Shown here one piece after another: positions 25,909 through 33,232 of a stretch of DNA of 38,633 bases. How positions within the stretch are numbered: the first letter of the stretch is position 1; the number at the start of each line of letters is the position of its first letter. Source of the DNA: Alphaproteobacteria bacterium (GTDB lineage: Bacteria > Pseudomonadota > Alphaproteobacteria > JAAEOK01). The stretch covers positions 1 through 38,633 of the forward strand of contig JAAEOK010000089.1 of assembly GCA_024244705.1 (NCBI GenBank), written 5' to 3'. The translations under genes were made by a program, and so were the position numbers. The notes under the pieces are model-generated. The model saw nothing but the letters and a program-made list of their open reading frames with translations, was not told the origin of the DNA and did no database searches.

Positions 25909-26814
25909 GTGAACATTCGAGATTTTCGCTACGTCCTCGCCGTCGCCGACGAGCGGCATTTCGGCCGCGCGGCGCAGAAATGCCACATCAGCCAACCGGC
26001 GCTGAGCGGACAGATTCGCAAGTTGGAGGACCACCTCGGGGTGGCGTTGTTCGAGCGCTCCAACCGCCGTGTTCGGGTGACCCCCATCGGCGAGCAAATC
26101 GTCGTCCTGGCCCGGCAATTGATCGACATGGTGAACCGGATCGAAGCGACCGCCGCCGCCGCGCGCGACCCTCTTTCGGGACCGCTCCGGCTCGGCATGA
26201 TCCCGACCATCGGCCCCTATTTGTCACCACTGATCCTGCCGGCGATCCGGCAACATCTGCCGAACCTCGCGCTGACCCTGATTGAAGGATTCACCCATCA
26301 CTTGGAAAGACGGCTGCGCGAAGGCGAGCTCGATATCGCGATCCTTGCAACGGAACCGGGTGACAAGAACCTTGAGGATCGCGGGCTCTACATCGAACCC
26401 TTTCAGGTCGCGTTGCCGATCGGCCATCGGCTTGCGCAATCGACCAAGATCGACACGGCGGATCTGAAGTCGAGTGAAATGCTGCTGCTGTCGGAGGGGC
26501 ATTGCCTGCGCGATCAAATACTCGACGCCTGCCATGCGAAAACCACCGATGAAACACCCAACACGCGTGAAACGAGCCTGGAAACGATTCTCGCATTGGT
26601 CGCGGCGGGAGATGGTATGACGATGGCGCCCAATTTGGCACTGCCGGCCGGCGATGCGATCCGCGGTATCGCATGCCGCGAAACGTCCGCCCACGTCAGC
26701 CGCCAGGTGCGACTGGTCTATCGTTCCACCTTTCCCCGCCCGGAACTCGTCGACCGGCTCGCGACCATCATTCGAGACCACCTCCCGCCGAACAGGGTGA
26801 TACCAATCGGCTGA
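25909..26814 (+). CDS. oxyR: Peroxide-sensing LysR regulator OxyR
   Basis: A 301-residue LysR regulator. The N-terminal helix-turn-helix is HFGRAAQKCHISQPALSGQI (17-36), with the family's LEDHLGVALFERSNRRVRVT following. The sensor half contains SEGHCLRDQILDAC, placing cysteines at 199 and 208, the same numbers as the redox pair of E. coli OxyR. It would form a disulfide on H2O2 exposure and activate katA. GTG start with only weak Shine-Dalgarno character, fitting autorepressed low-level synthesis. Confidence 0.93.
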   Translation: MNIRDFRYVLAVADERHFGRAAQKCHISQPALSGQIRKLEDHLGVALFERSNRRVRVTPIGEQIVVLARQLIDMVNRIEATAAAARDPLSGPLRLGMIPTIGPYLSPLILPAIRQHLPNLALTLIEGFTHHLERRLREGELDIAILATEPGDKNLEDRGLYIEPFQVALPIGHRLAQSTKIDTADLKSSEMLLLSEGHCLRDQILDACHAKTTDETPNTRETSLETILALVAAGDGMTMAPNLALPAGDAIRGIACRETSAHVSRQVRLVYRSTFPRPELVDRLATIIRDHLPPNRVIPIG

Positions 26815-26927
26815 GCACCCGGCGCGACATGGCGGCCGGGAGCCGGTCGGCACCGTCCCTTTAGGATGTGGTCATCCGTGGAAAAAACGCCCTTTTTGGC
26901 TTAATAGTATTCGGTATGGGCTGCGCG

Positions 26928-27605
26928 ATGGCGACGAATTACACCGGGATCCGAGACCGAATAGAAGACGACGGCGAGACGCTCTACGAAGAACTGGCGA
27001 GCACGCTGGTGCATCTCGTAGGAGCGGTTCTGGCCGCGGCCGCGCTTGCGCTGCTGATCGCACTTGCCGCCGAGACCGACAGCGCGCGCGCCATCACGGT
27101 GTGTGCCATCTATGGCGCGACGGTTTTTCTGACCCTGTTCTTTTCGGCCATGTATCACGGCATATGGCATCGCCCGACCAAGGCCGTGTTTCTGGTGCTC
27201 GACCACTGCTCGATCTTCCTGCTGATCGCCGGAACCTACACGCCGATAGCGTTGCTGGCACTGCCCGTACCGGTGGGGTGGCAGCTGTTTGGCGTGATCT
27301 GGGGGCTGGCGGCGCTGGGCATTATCGCGCGCCTGTGGATCGGGCACCTCCATTGGGTCTTGATCCCGATATTCGTCGCCATGGGCTGGCTCATATTGCT
27401 CTGGCTCGACACCCTGTTCGCGCACCTGGGAACCGGCGGCGGGTGGCTGTTGGTCGCCGGTGGACTGTCCTACACCGGCGGCTTGTTGTTCTTCCTCTGG
27501 CGGCGGCTGCCGTTCAACCATGCGATCTGGCACTTTTGCGTCCTAACCGGCGCGGTGTGTCATTTTCTCGTCGTCGCGCTCTATGTCCTGCCCGGCAAAA
27601 CGTAA
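26928..27605 (+). CDS. Hemolysin III / PAQR-family membrane protein
   Basis: A 225-residue seven-helix membrane protein of the HlyIII/PAQR family. The zinc-site residues of the fold are visible: Ser-x3-His in SAMYHGIWHR, Asp in LDHCSIFLLIAGTYTP, and the His-x9-His pair in IWHFCVLTGAVCHF. PAQR relatives are metal-dependent hydrolases or receptors; the bacterial role is unsettled and the haemolysin name is historical. In-frame starts also exist at 26868 (GTG) and 26916; the Met at 26928 begins the segment typical of the family N-terminus. Confidence 0.85.
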   Translation: MATNYTGIRDRIEDDGETLYEELASTLVHLVGAVLAAAALALLIALAAETDSARAITVCAIYGATVFLTLFFSAMYHGIWHRPTKAVFLVLDHCSIFLLIAGTYTPIALLALPVPVGWQLFGVIWGLAALGIIARLWIGHLHWVLIPIFVAMGWLILLWLDTLFAHLGTGGGWLLVAGGLSYTGGLLFFLWRRLPFNHAIWHFCVLTGAVCHFLVVALYVLPGKT

Positions 27606-27834
27606 CCGTTGACCAATCGGCGGGCCGACAATATTCAGCCCGCGGCAATAATGCGATGCACCAGTCGGGCAGCGGTATTGGCCGGCGTGTTCCAATTCGG
27701 AGGCCGGCGTGGCCGCAGTCACGCTCGCAATCCGGTTATCTTCCTTTGCCGTCTTGACTTCGCCGGCCATCGTCCGCATCACTCGACCGCATTCGGATAC
27801 CAGCAACGCCCTCGAAGGCGGGACAGTCTTTCCT
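27606..27834 (+). other. Intergenic region before mcd
   Basis: These 229 bases should hold the mcd promoter. The mcd frame stays open upstream to 27709, but that extension lacks a start signal and resembles no relative. I see no clear terminator for the HlyIII gene and no strong dyad. Confidence 0.4.
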
Positions 27835-29505
27835 ATGACCCACACCGCTAACGCTACCGAGACTGAAGAGATCGGTGTCGATACCACGCGCGCCGCCCTC
27901 GAGGCCGCCGAGACCTTGCTGGCGGCGGCCAAGGTGGCGGTGTCGGCACGCGTAACAACCGACGGCCGCCTCGATTTGGCTGCGCTCGAGCAGGAGCAGA
28001 ACGCCGTTCACGGCTTCGCTTGGATCGCGACCTATGTCGAAGCGCTCCGCCAGACATTGAACTGGGCCGAGGGTCTCGACGCCGCCGGCCGCTTCGGCGA
28101 ACTCGAGCGACTGATGGTCGCGGCCGCCTATGGCGAATACCTCAACCAGCTCGTCGGCGGCATTGCCTTGAGCCAGGTCGAGATCGTCCGCCCCGCCGAT
28201 TTGGGTCTCGACGACCGGACGATCGAGCGCTTTCGCACCGAACCGGTACGGCAATTGATGGCCGCCGGCAACACGCCCGCCACCCGCCGTCGCATCGCCG
28301 AATTGATGGCCGACGGCTATTTCGGCGATCCGCTGCTCGACGACGAAGCGCTCGAGATGGTGCGCGACCAGTTCCGCCGCTTCGCCGAAGACAGGGTCGT
28401 GCCGCGTGCCCATGGCTGGCATCTGCGCGACGAGTTGATCCCGATCGAGGTCGTCGAGCAGATGGCCGAGCTTGGCGTGTTCGGCCTTACCGTGCCGGAG
28501 GAATTCGGCGGTCTCGGCCTCGGCAAGGTCGCGATGTGCGTCGTCACCGAAGAGCTCTCGCGCGGCTATATCGGCGTCGGATCGCTCGGCACCCGCTCGG
28601 AGATCGCCGCCGAGCTGATCCGCCTCGGCGGCACCGCGGCGCAAAAGGAGACATGGCTGCCGCGTATCGCGTCCGGCGAGATTCTACCCACCGCCGTCTT
28701 CACCGAGCCCAACACCGGCTCCGACCTCGGCGCGCTGCGCACCCGTGCGGTTCGCGACGGCGGCGTCTACCGCATCACCGGCAACAAGACCTGGATCACC
28801 CACGCCGCGCGCACCGACATGATGACGCTGCTCGCGCGCACCGATCCCGATGAACCGGGATATCGCGGGTTGTCGATGTTCCTCGCCGCGAAACCTCGGG
28901 GCGGCGACGGCGACCCCTTCCCCGCCGACGGCATGAGCGGCGGCGAGATCAAGGTGCTCGGCTATCGCGGCATGAAGGAATACGAGCTCGGCTTCGACGG
29001 CTTCGAGGTGGCGGCGGAGAATCTGCTCGGCGAGGTCGAGGGCGACGGCTTCAAGCAGTTGATGGCGACCTTCGAATCGGCGCGGATACAGACCGCGGCC
29101 CGCGCCGTCGGCGTGGCCCAGAACGCCCTCGAGTTGGGCCAGCGCTATGCCCTCGATCGCCACCAGTTCGGCAAACCGATCCACGATTTCCCCCGCGTCC
29201 ACGGCAAGCTGGCGTGGATGGCGGTGGAGACGATGGTCGCGCGGCAGCTTTGCTACGGCGCGGCGCGGGCCAAGGATTCGGAACGGCGTTGCGACATCGA
29301 GGCCGGCATGGCCAAGTTGCTCGCCGCCCGCGTCGCCTGGGCCAATGCCGACAACGCCCTGCAGATCCACGGCGGCAACGGCTATGCCGAGGAATACGAG
29401 ATCAGCCGCGTCTTGTGCGATGCGCGCATCCTCAACATCTTCGAGGGCGCCGCCGAGATTCAGGCCCAGGTGGTGGCGCGTGGCTTGCTCACCGGGCGGA
29501 ACTGA
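27835..29505 (+). CDS. mcd: (2S)-methylsuccinyl-CoA dehydrogenase
   Basis: A 556-residue flavin acyl-CoA dehydrogenase with an N-terminal helical extension of about 165 residues before the normal catalytic core. That architecture is characteristic of methylsuccinyl-CoA dehydrogenase, which oxidises (2S)-methylsuccinyl-CoA to mesaconyl-C1-CoA in the EMC pathway. Core landmarks: PEEFGGLGLGKVAMCVVTEE, AVFTEPNTGSDLGALRTRA, GNKTWITHAARTD, RYALDRHQFGKPIHDFP and QIHGGNGYAEEYEISR. Start at 27835 is chosen over the open extension to 27709. Its presence 5 kb from ecm/ccr strengthens the call. A hotdog thioesterase follows after 33 bases. Confidence 0.88.
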   Translation: MTHTANATETEEIGVDTTRAALEAAETLLAAAKVAVSARVTTDGRLDLAALEQEQNAVHGFAWIATYVEALRQTLNWAEGLDAAGRFGELERLMVAAAYGEYLNQLVGGIALSQVEIVRPADLGLDDRTIERFRTEPVRQLMAAGNTPATRRRIAELMADGYFGDPLLDDEALEMVRDQFRRFAEDRVVPRAHGWHLRDELIPIEVVEQMAELGVFGLTVPEEFGGLGLGKVAMCVVTEELSRGYIGVGSLGTRSEIAAELIRLGGTAAQKETWLPRIASGEILPTAVFTEPNTGSDLGALRTRAVRDGGVYRITGNKTWITHAARTDMMTLLARTDPDEPGYRGLSMFLAAKPRGGDGDPFPADGMSGGEIKVLGYRGMKEYELGFDGFEVAAENLLGEVEGDGFKQLMATFESARIQTAARAVGVAQNALELGQRYALDRHQFGKPIHDFPRVHGKLAWMAVETMVARQLCYGAARAKDSERRCDIEAGMAKLLAARVAWANADNALQIHGGNGYAEEYEISRVLCDARILNIFEGAAEIQAQVVARGLLTGRN

Positions 29506-29538
29506 CGTTCCGATGTGGACGCGGAGTCGGAGGCGCGG

Positions 29539-29976
29539 ATGACCGGATTCGTGACCACCTACCAGGGCTACGTGATGCCGGCCCAATGCGACGGACTGGG
29601 CCACTTCAACGTCCAGTACTACTTCGCCGCCATCAGCGACGCGATGTTCGGATTCCAGACCCGCCTCGGTCTGGCGCCCAGCGTGACCCGGGATCAAGGC
29701 CTGTCGTTCGCGGTCGTCCACAGCGATGCGGCGTTCAAGGCCGAACTCGTCACCGGCGACGTCTACCGGCTCGATACGGCGATTCTCAGGATCGGCGGCA
29801 AGTCGGCGACCTTTCTCCATCGCTTCGTGCGCGTAGAGGATGAAGTGCTGGCCATGGAATCGCGGTTCACCGCGGTCTTGTTCGATACCCGTCTGCGCCG
29901 CGCCGTCACCATCCCCGACGAAATCCGGCGGGCGGCGGAGCCATTTCTGATATCGGAAAACGACACACCGGAATAA
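29539..29976 (+). CDS. Hotdog-fold acyl-CoA thioesterase (4HBT family)
   Basis: A 145-residue single hotdog domain. The family motif appears as QCDGLGHFNVQYYFAAISDA, matching the D-x2-GH-x-N-x3-Y pattern, followed by a long helix and GDVYRLDTAILRIGGKSATF strands. It would hydrolyse an acyl-CoA thioester. ATG at 29539 with GGAGG five bases upstream is preferred to GTG at 29515. Lying 33 bases after mcd, it could act on methylsuccinyl-CoA, mesaconyl-CoA or another C5 acyl-CoA; this is inference. It is unrelated to the CitE-like malyl-CoA thioesterase that serves the known pathway. Confidence 0.8.
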   Translation: MTGFVTTYQGYVMPAQCDGLGHFNVQYYFAAISDAMFGFQTRLGLAPSVTRDQGLSFAVVHSDAAFKAELVTGDVYRLDTAILRIGGKSATFLHRFVRVEDEVLAMESRFTAVLFDTRLRRAVTIPDEIRRAAEPFLISENDTPE

Positions 29977-30063
29977 ACTTCGACAGCCACGTCTTGCCCG
30001 GCTTCGACAACATGTCTTAGGGTCGGCGGCGGTGGCTCGTCCGAGAAATGCAACTTATCGGTT

Positions 30064-31383
30064 ATGAGGATGTCGTTCACGATGCCCGACAGAGTTCGGA
30101 CCGAACGGCGGCGCGAGGACCTGCCGGCGTCGGGCCGCCGCTTCGACCTCGTCTATGTCGGTCCCTTGCGGCCCGCCCTCGGCGGTACGCAAGTGGTCTG
30201 CACGGCGCTGCTCAGTCGGCTCGCCCGACATGGACATCGCGTTCGTACGATTTCGGCACGTTCCACCGATTTCGTCCGCAAGCCAATCCAGAGCGGCCTC
30301 CATCCCGACGTCGAGAGCGTCTGGTTCGAGATGTCGCATATCGACATCTTTCTCGGCTATCAGAGCGAGGCGAACCCGTTCGGATTGGACCGCGAAGCAT
30401 ACGTTCGCACCCAATCGCAACACATCCGCGACGTCCTCGGAGCGATGATTTCCGAGCGCCGGCCCGATCTGGTCGTCATCGGTCGGGAGAGCTTTCTCCA
30501 CGGCATTCCCGAATTCGTTCATGGCCGCGGTGTGCCCTGCCTGTTGCTGACCCACGGCGCCGCCGGCGCCGTCGTTCACGGCCGTTATCGCGACGACCTG
30601 ACAAGACCGCTCCTGAACGGCATGGCCGAGGTTGACGGCATCATCGCGGTCGCGCAACACATGGGCGACGGGCTGCGGTCTTTGGGCCTCCCCCATGTGA
30701 CGACGATCCGCAATCCGGTCGACGTTGAACTCTTCGCCCCACGTCCGCGAAACACCGACCTTCGGACCGAACTCGGCATTGGACCGGAGGATTTCGTCGT
30801 CTATCACGCCTCCAACTTGAAGGCCGTCAAACGGCCGCTGGATCTGATCGCGGCGGCGGCGCGGGCGGTTCGACAAAATCGCAACATCCGCTTTCTGATT
30901 GTCGGCGACGGTCCACTGGGTTCGGAGATGATGGCCCTGTGCCGCGCCATGGGTATCGAAGACCGCGTCCACTTCGAAGGGTGGGTGGAATACGAACGCT
31001 TGCCGGCCTACCTCGCCGCCGCCGACATCGCGGTGATGAGCTCGGAGACCGAAGGCCAGCCGATGGCGGTGCTCGAGGCCATGGCCTGTGCCCGCCCCAT
31101 CGTCGCCACCGCGATTCCGGCCTTCGAGGAGTTGGTCGCCAGGCCCGGCGCCGGCCTCCTCGCCCCGGTCGGCGACACGACGGCCATGGCGGAGCTCATC
31201 CTTCGTTTGGCCGACAATAGAATCCTGCGCCAAAGGCTGGGCGCGGCGGGACGCGCCAAAGTGCTGAGTGGTCACGATTTATCGCGGACGGTCGTCGCCT
31301 ACGAAACGGCGATCGCGGCGGTCATCGACCGGGCGCGGGAACACCCCGGTTCGCTCACCCTCTCCCACCCGGCCCAACCGTGA
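30064..31383 (+). CDS. GT-B glycosyltransferase (family 4-like)
   Basis: A 439-residue retaining glycosyltransferase of the GT4 type. The N-terminal Rossmann half starts at VYVGPLRPALGGTQVVCTAL. The C-terminal half carries NPVDVELFAPRP, VYHASNLKAVKRPLDLI, FLIVGDGPLG and the E-x7-E motif in SSETEGQPMAVLEAMACARPIVAT. It transfers a sugar from a nucleotide donor to an unknown acceptor, probably for surface polysaccharide. ATGs at 30064, 30070 and 30082 are all possible starts; none has a strong ribosome site. It is isolated from other glycan genes, and an osmC-like fragment overlaps its 3' end antisense. Confidence 0.87.
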   Translation: MRMSFTMPDRVRTERRREDLPASGRRFDLVYVGPLRPALGGTQVVCTALLSRLARHGHRVRTISARSTDFVRKPIQSGLHPDVESVWFEMSHIDIFLGYQSEANPFGLDREAYVRTQSQHIRDVLGAMISERRPDLVVIGRESFLHGIPEFVHGRGVPCLLLTHGAAGAVVHGRYRDDLTRPLLNGMAEVDGIIAVAQHMGDGLRSLGLPHVTTIRNPVDVELFAPRPRNTDLRTELGIGPEDFVVYHASNLKAVKRPLDLIAAAARAVRQNRNIRFLIVGDGPLGSEMMALCRAMGIEDRVHFEGWVEYERLPAYLAAADIAVMSSETEGQPMAVLEAMACARPIVATAIPAFEELVARPGAGLLAPVGDTTAMAELILRLADNRILRQRLGAAGRAKVLSGHDLSRTVVAYETAIAAVIDRAREHPGSLTLSHPAQP

Positions 31384-31417
31384 TGCGCGGTTCGCGACGG
31401 GCCGGAAAATTGACCGA
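31355..31417 (-). pseudogene. Fragment of an osmC-like 3' end
   Basis: The minus strand encodes SVNFPARREPRITVGPGG then a stop, which aligns with SVNFPVRCEPRITVTPAG at the end of the osmC-like gene near 38.2 kb. DNA identity is about 30 of 33 bases around 31385-31417 and stops abruptly at 31418. The stop codon lies inside the glycosyltransferase gene. It looks like the 3' stub of an osmC gene that once converged on the glycosyltransferase. Confidence 0.6.
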
Positions 31418-31441
31418 TCTATCCCCGTCGACGCCCAAATC

Positions 31442-31786
31442 GTGATTGAGCGGCGAACCGGCGGATTGTCGAACTGGTTTGAAATGCTTTCAACTGGCAT
31501 CCTTAGTTTTGATTTCTTAGAAACGCTCGGTGAGGACGACTGGGAAAGAGCGAGCCGGTTCATAGACGATATGGCGTCTCATCTCAGCGGTCTCACGGTC
31601 TCTGGTAAAGGAGCACTGACACTCTTATGGAAATGGCTAGTTCTAGGTAATTATGTTCGTCGCCATAAGGACGGCCTGCTTTCATTTGATCGCAAGAAGG
31701 GGTATTTCGCGCTCGATCAATTTTGCGATCAGTATGACGCCTTATTTCTCTCATCGCTCCGGGTGTGGTGCCACCGGCGTACGTGA
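31442..31786 (+). CDS. Hypothetical protein, possibly truncated
   Basis: A frame of about 114 residues (GTG at 31442; ATG at 31484 gives 100). The middle looks protein-like (GILSFDFLETLGEDDWERASRF, LTLLWKWLVLGNYVRRHKDG, KKGYFALDQFCDQYDALF), then ends in SSLRVWCHRRT where a neighbouring frame continues more plausibly, suggesting a frameshift or truncation. DNA here is visibly richer in A/T than the flanking genes. No family recognised; it begins right after the osmC-like stub. Confidence 0.4.
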   Translation: MIERRTGGLSNWFEMLSTGILSFDFLETLGEDDWERASRFIDDMASHLSGLTVSGKGALTLLWKWLVLGNYVRRHKDGLLSFDRKKGYFALDQFCDQYDALFLSSLRVWCHRRT

Positions 31787-32035
31787 TGGTGATGAACTCG
31801 CCGTTTTCTTTCGCTTCAATCGATATCGGCTGGATGTGTGCTTTCGGTTATAAATCAATTCTTTCGCTTCCTGTATGCACTTCACTTATCGGATGGCTCT
31901 GAAATGGTTGGTCCTTAGGAGAAGTCTTACGCCAGATTTGGCACCGCCTGCTCGGACACCAGACAGACAACATCCCAGGCCGAGGACAGCCTTCTCATAC
32001 TGAGGTCGGGGCTCAATCCCTCCCCAGGCTCCAGG
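31787..32035. other. Intergenic, no feature supported
   Basis: A moderately A/T-rich gap between the hypothetical ORF and the convergent transglutaminase gene. Short frames are present but none has a start signal or recognisable protein. No clear T-tailed hairpin was found for either gene. Confidence 0.4.
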
Positions 32036-33046
32036 TTATTCGATCAACCTGAAATGGACCGAATAGCGGAAGCTCTCTGGATCGAAATAGTCCAGTGACC
32101 TGCCGTCCACCTCGGCGTATGGATACATGAAATAGTTCAAAGGTGCGTCCTCTTGTGGTGGGCTCAGCATCACCCCCCGCCCCCCATGACGCAAAACGAT
32201 CCGAAAATCGTCCACGGCTCCGAAATAATATTCCCGTTGCGTCTTGACCTCCTCCAAAGTCCACCGGTTAACCAACATGATCTTGCGAACATCCGATGGA
32301 TCCACCGGCACCCAACCAGTCCCCGGCAGGTAAAACTCGGCCCAGCAGTGATAACCGCCGGTGATGTCCTGTTCAGCCTTTTTACCGAGGCGCAGGCCAA
32401 ACACCTCCCTGGCCGGCACGCCAACCGCCCTGGCCATGGCGACATAGACCGAGCTCAAATCTGCGCACTTGCCGCTACGTTTGGCCAGGGTAACCTCCAC
32501 GACCCCCAGGCCACAGCCACGAACATTTGGATCACGGGTTGTGTTTTCAACCACCCAGTCATAAACTGCCCGTGCTTTTTCCAGGATACCCTCCCGGCCC
32601 TCGACAACCGCCCTGGCCACCCGTTCCACCTCACCATCCGTGGGTATCCACTGGCTTGACTGCAAGAATCGTTGCTTCTCCATGGGAATGGGCAACCGTT
32701 CATCCTTTAGCTCCGCCACCCGGCGCTCCCTGGCATCGGCCTGAAACCGCAGGACCAGCCGCCGGTCCTTTATATCCTTGCCCCATTCAGCAAACAGATG
32801 AGTTGCACCATTCATCGGGTCGGCATACACCGCATGGCCAACCATGTTCCCCTGGACGCTCATCTCACGAATCTCCTGATGGACCGTGGAAACTGGGTAG
32901 GGGATCCACACCCTAACGCCACCTGCACGATCTCCCTTCGCAGGCTCGATGGTCAGGGTAACGACACCCTTGGCAGCCCAGGCTACAGACGTGAAAGCCA
33001 ACATGCTGGCAACAAAAAGAAAGATTCGGCCAAACTGTTTCAACAT
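32036..33046 (-). CDS. Secreted transglutaminase-like (papain-fold) protein
   Basis: A 336-residue exported protein: signal peptide 1-24 (FLFVASMLAFTSVAWA), a β-rich region, then a transglutaminase-like domain (about 135-260). The catalytic triad is visible: Cys194 in KRSGKCADLSSVYVAMARAVGVPAR, His233 in GGYHCWAEFYL and Asp249 in GWVPVDPSD. Such proteins act as proteases or amidases in the envelope; the target is unknown. Start at 33046 begins exactly at the signal peptide with GAGAAG upstream. Codon use is less GC-biased than in neighbours, and a mobile-element end lies just upstream, so lateral acquisition is likely. Confidence 0.85.
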   Translation of the reverse strand: MLKQFGRIFLFVASMLAFTSVAWAAKGVVTLTIEPAKGDRAGGVRVWIPYPVSTVHQEIREMSVQGNMVGHAVYADPMNGATHLFAEWGKDIKDRRLVLRFQADARERRVAELKDERLPIPMEKQRFLQSSQWIPTDGEVERVARAVVEGREGILEKARAVYDWVVENTTRDPNVRGCGLGVVEVTLAKRSGKCADLSSVYVAMARAVGVPAREVFGLRLGKKAEQDITGGYHCWAEFYLPGTGWVPVDPSDVRKIMLVNRWTLEEVKTQREYYFGAVDDFRIVLRHGGRGVMLSPPQEDAPLNYFMYPYAEVDGRSLDYFDPESFRYSVHFRLIE

Positions 33047-33150
33047 TTCTTCTCGATCTCCTCGAATTCTTCCAGTGACCCAACTGGAACATCCCAGGTG
33101 CCCCAGGCCGTCGGGTGATGCGATGTACGTCTGTTCTGATGTGTGTATGA

Positions 33151-33215
33151 CATTGATTCTTATACCAGAATCATCCTGTCGCTGAAAAAATATAGAGACC
33201 ATTTGGGAAATGGGG
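33151..33215 (+). repeat. Isolated copy of an IS1380-type right end
   Basis: The first 22 bases (33151-33172) are identical to 34801-34822 at the right end of the adjacent IS, and 33199-33215 matches 34850-34866 at 16 of 17 bases, in the same orientation and spacing (65 versus 66 bases). The part between has diverged. It appears to be the end of a second, related element lost by deletion. Confidence 0.6.
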
Positions 33216-33232
33216 GTATATATCTATGCTGA

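Noticed and set aside
31960-32035. GGGG/CCCC pairing as a terminator for the transglutaminase gene
   Set aside because: Only a four-base stem with no T-run.
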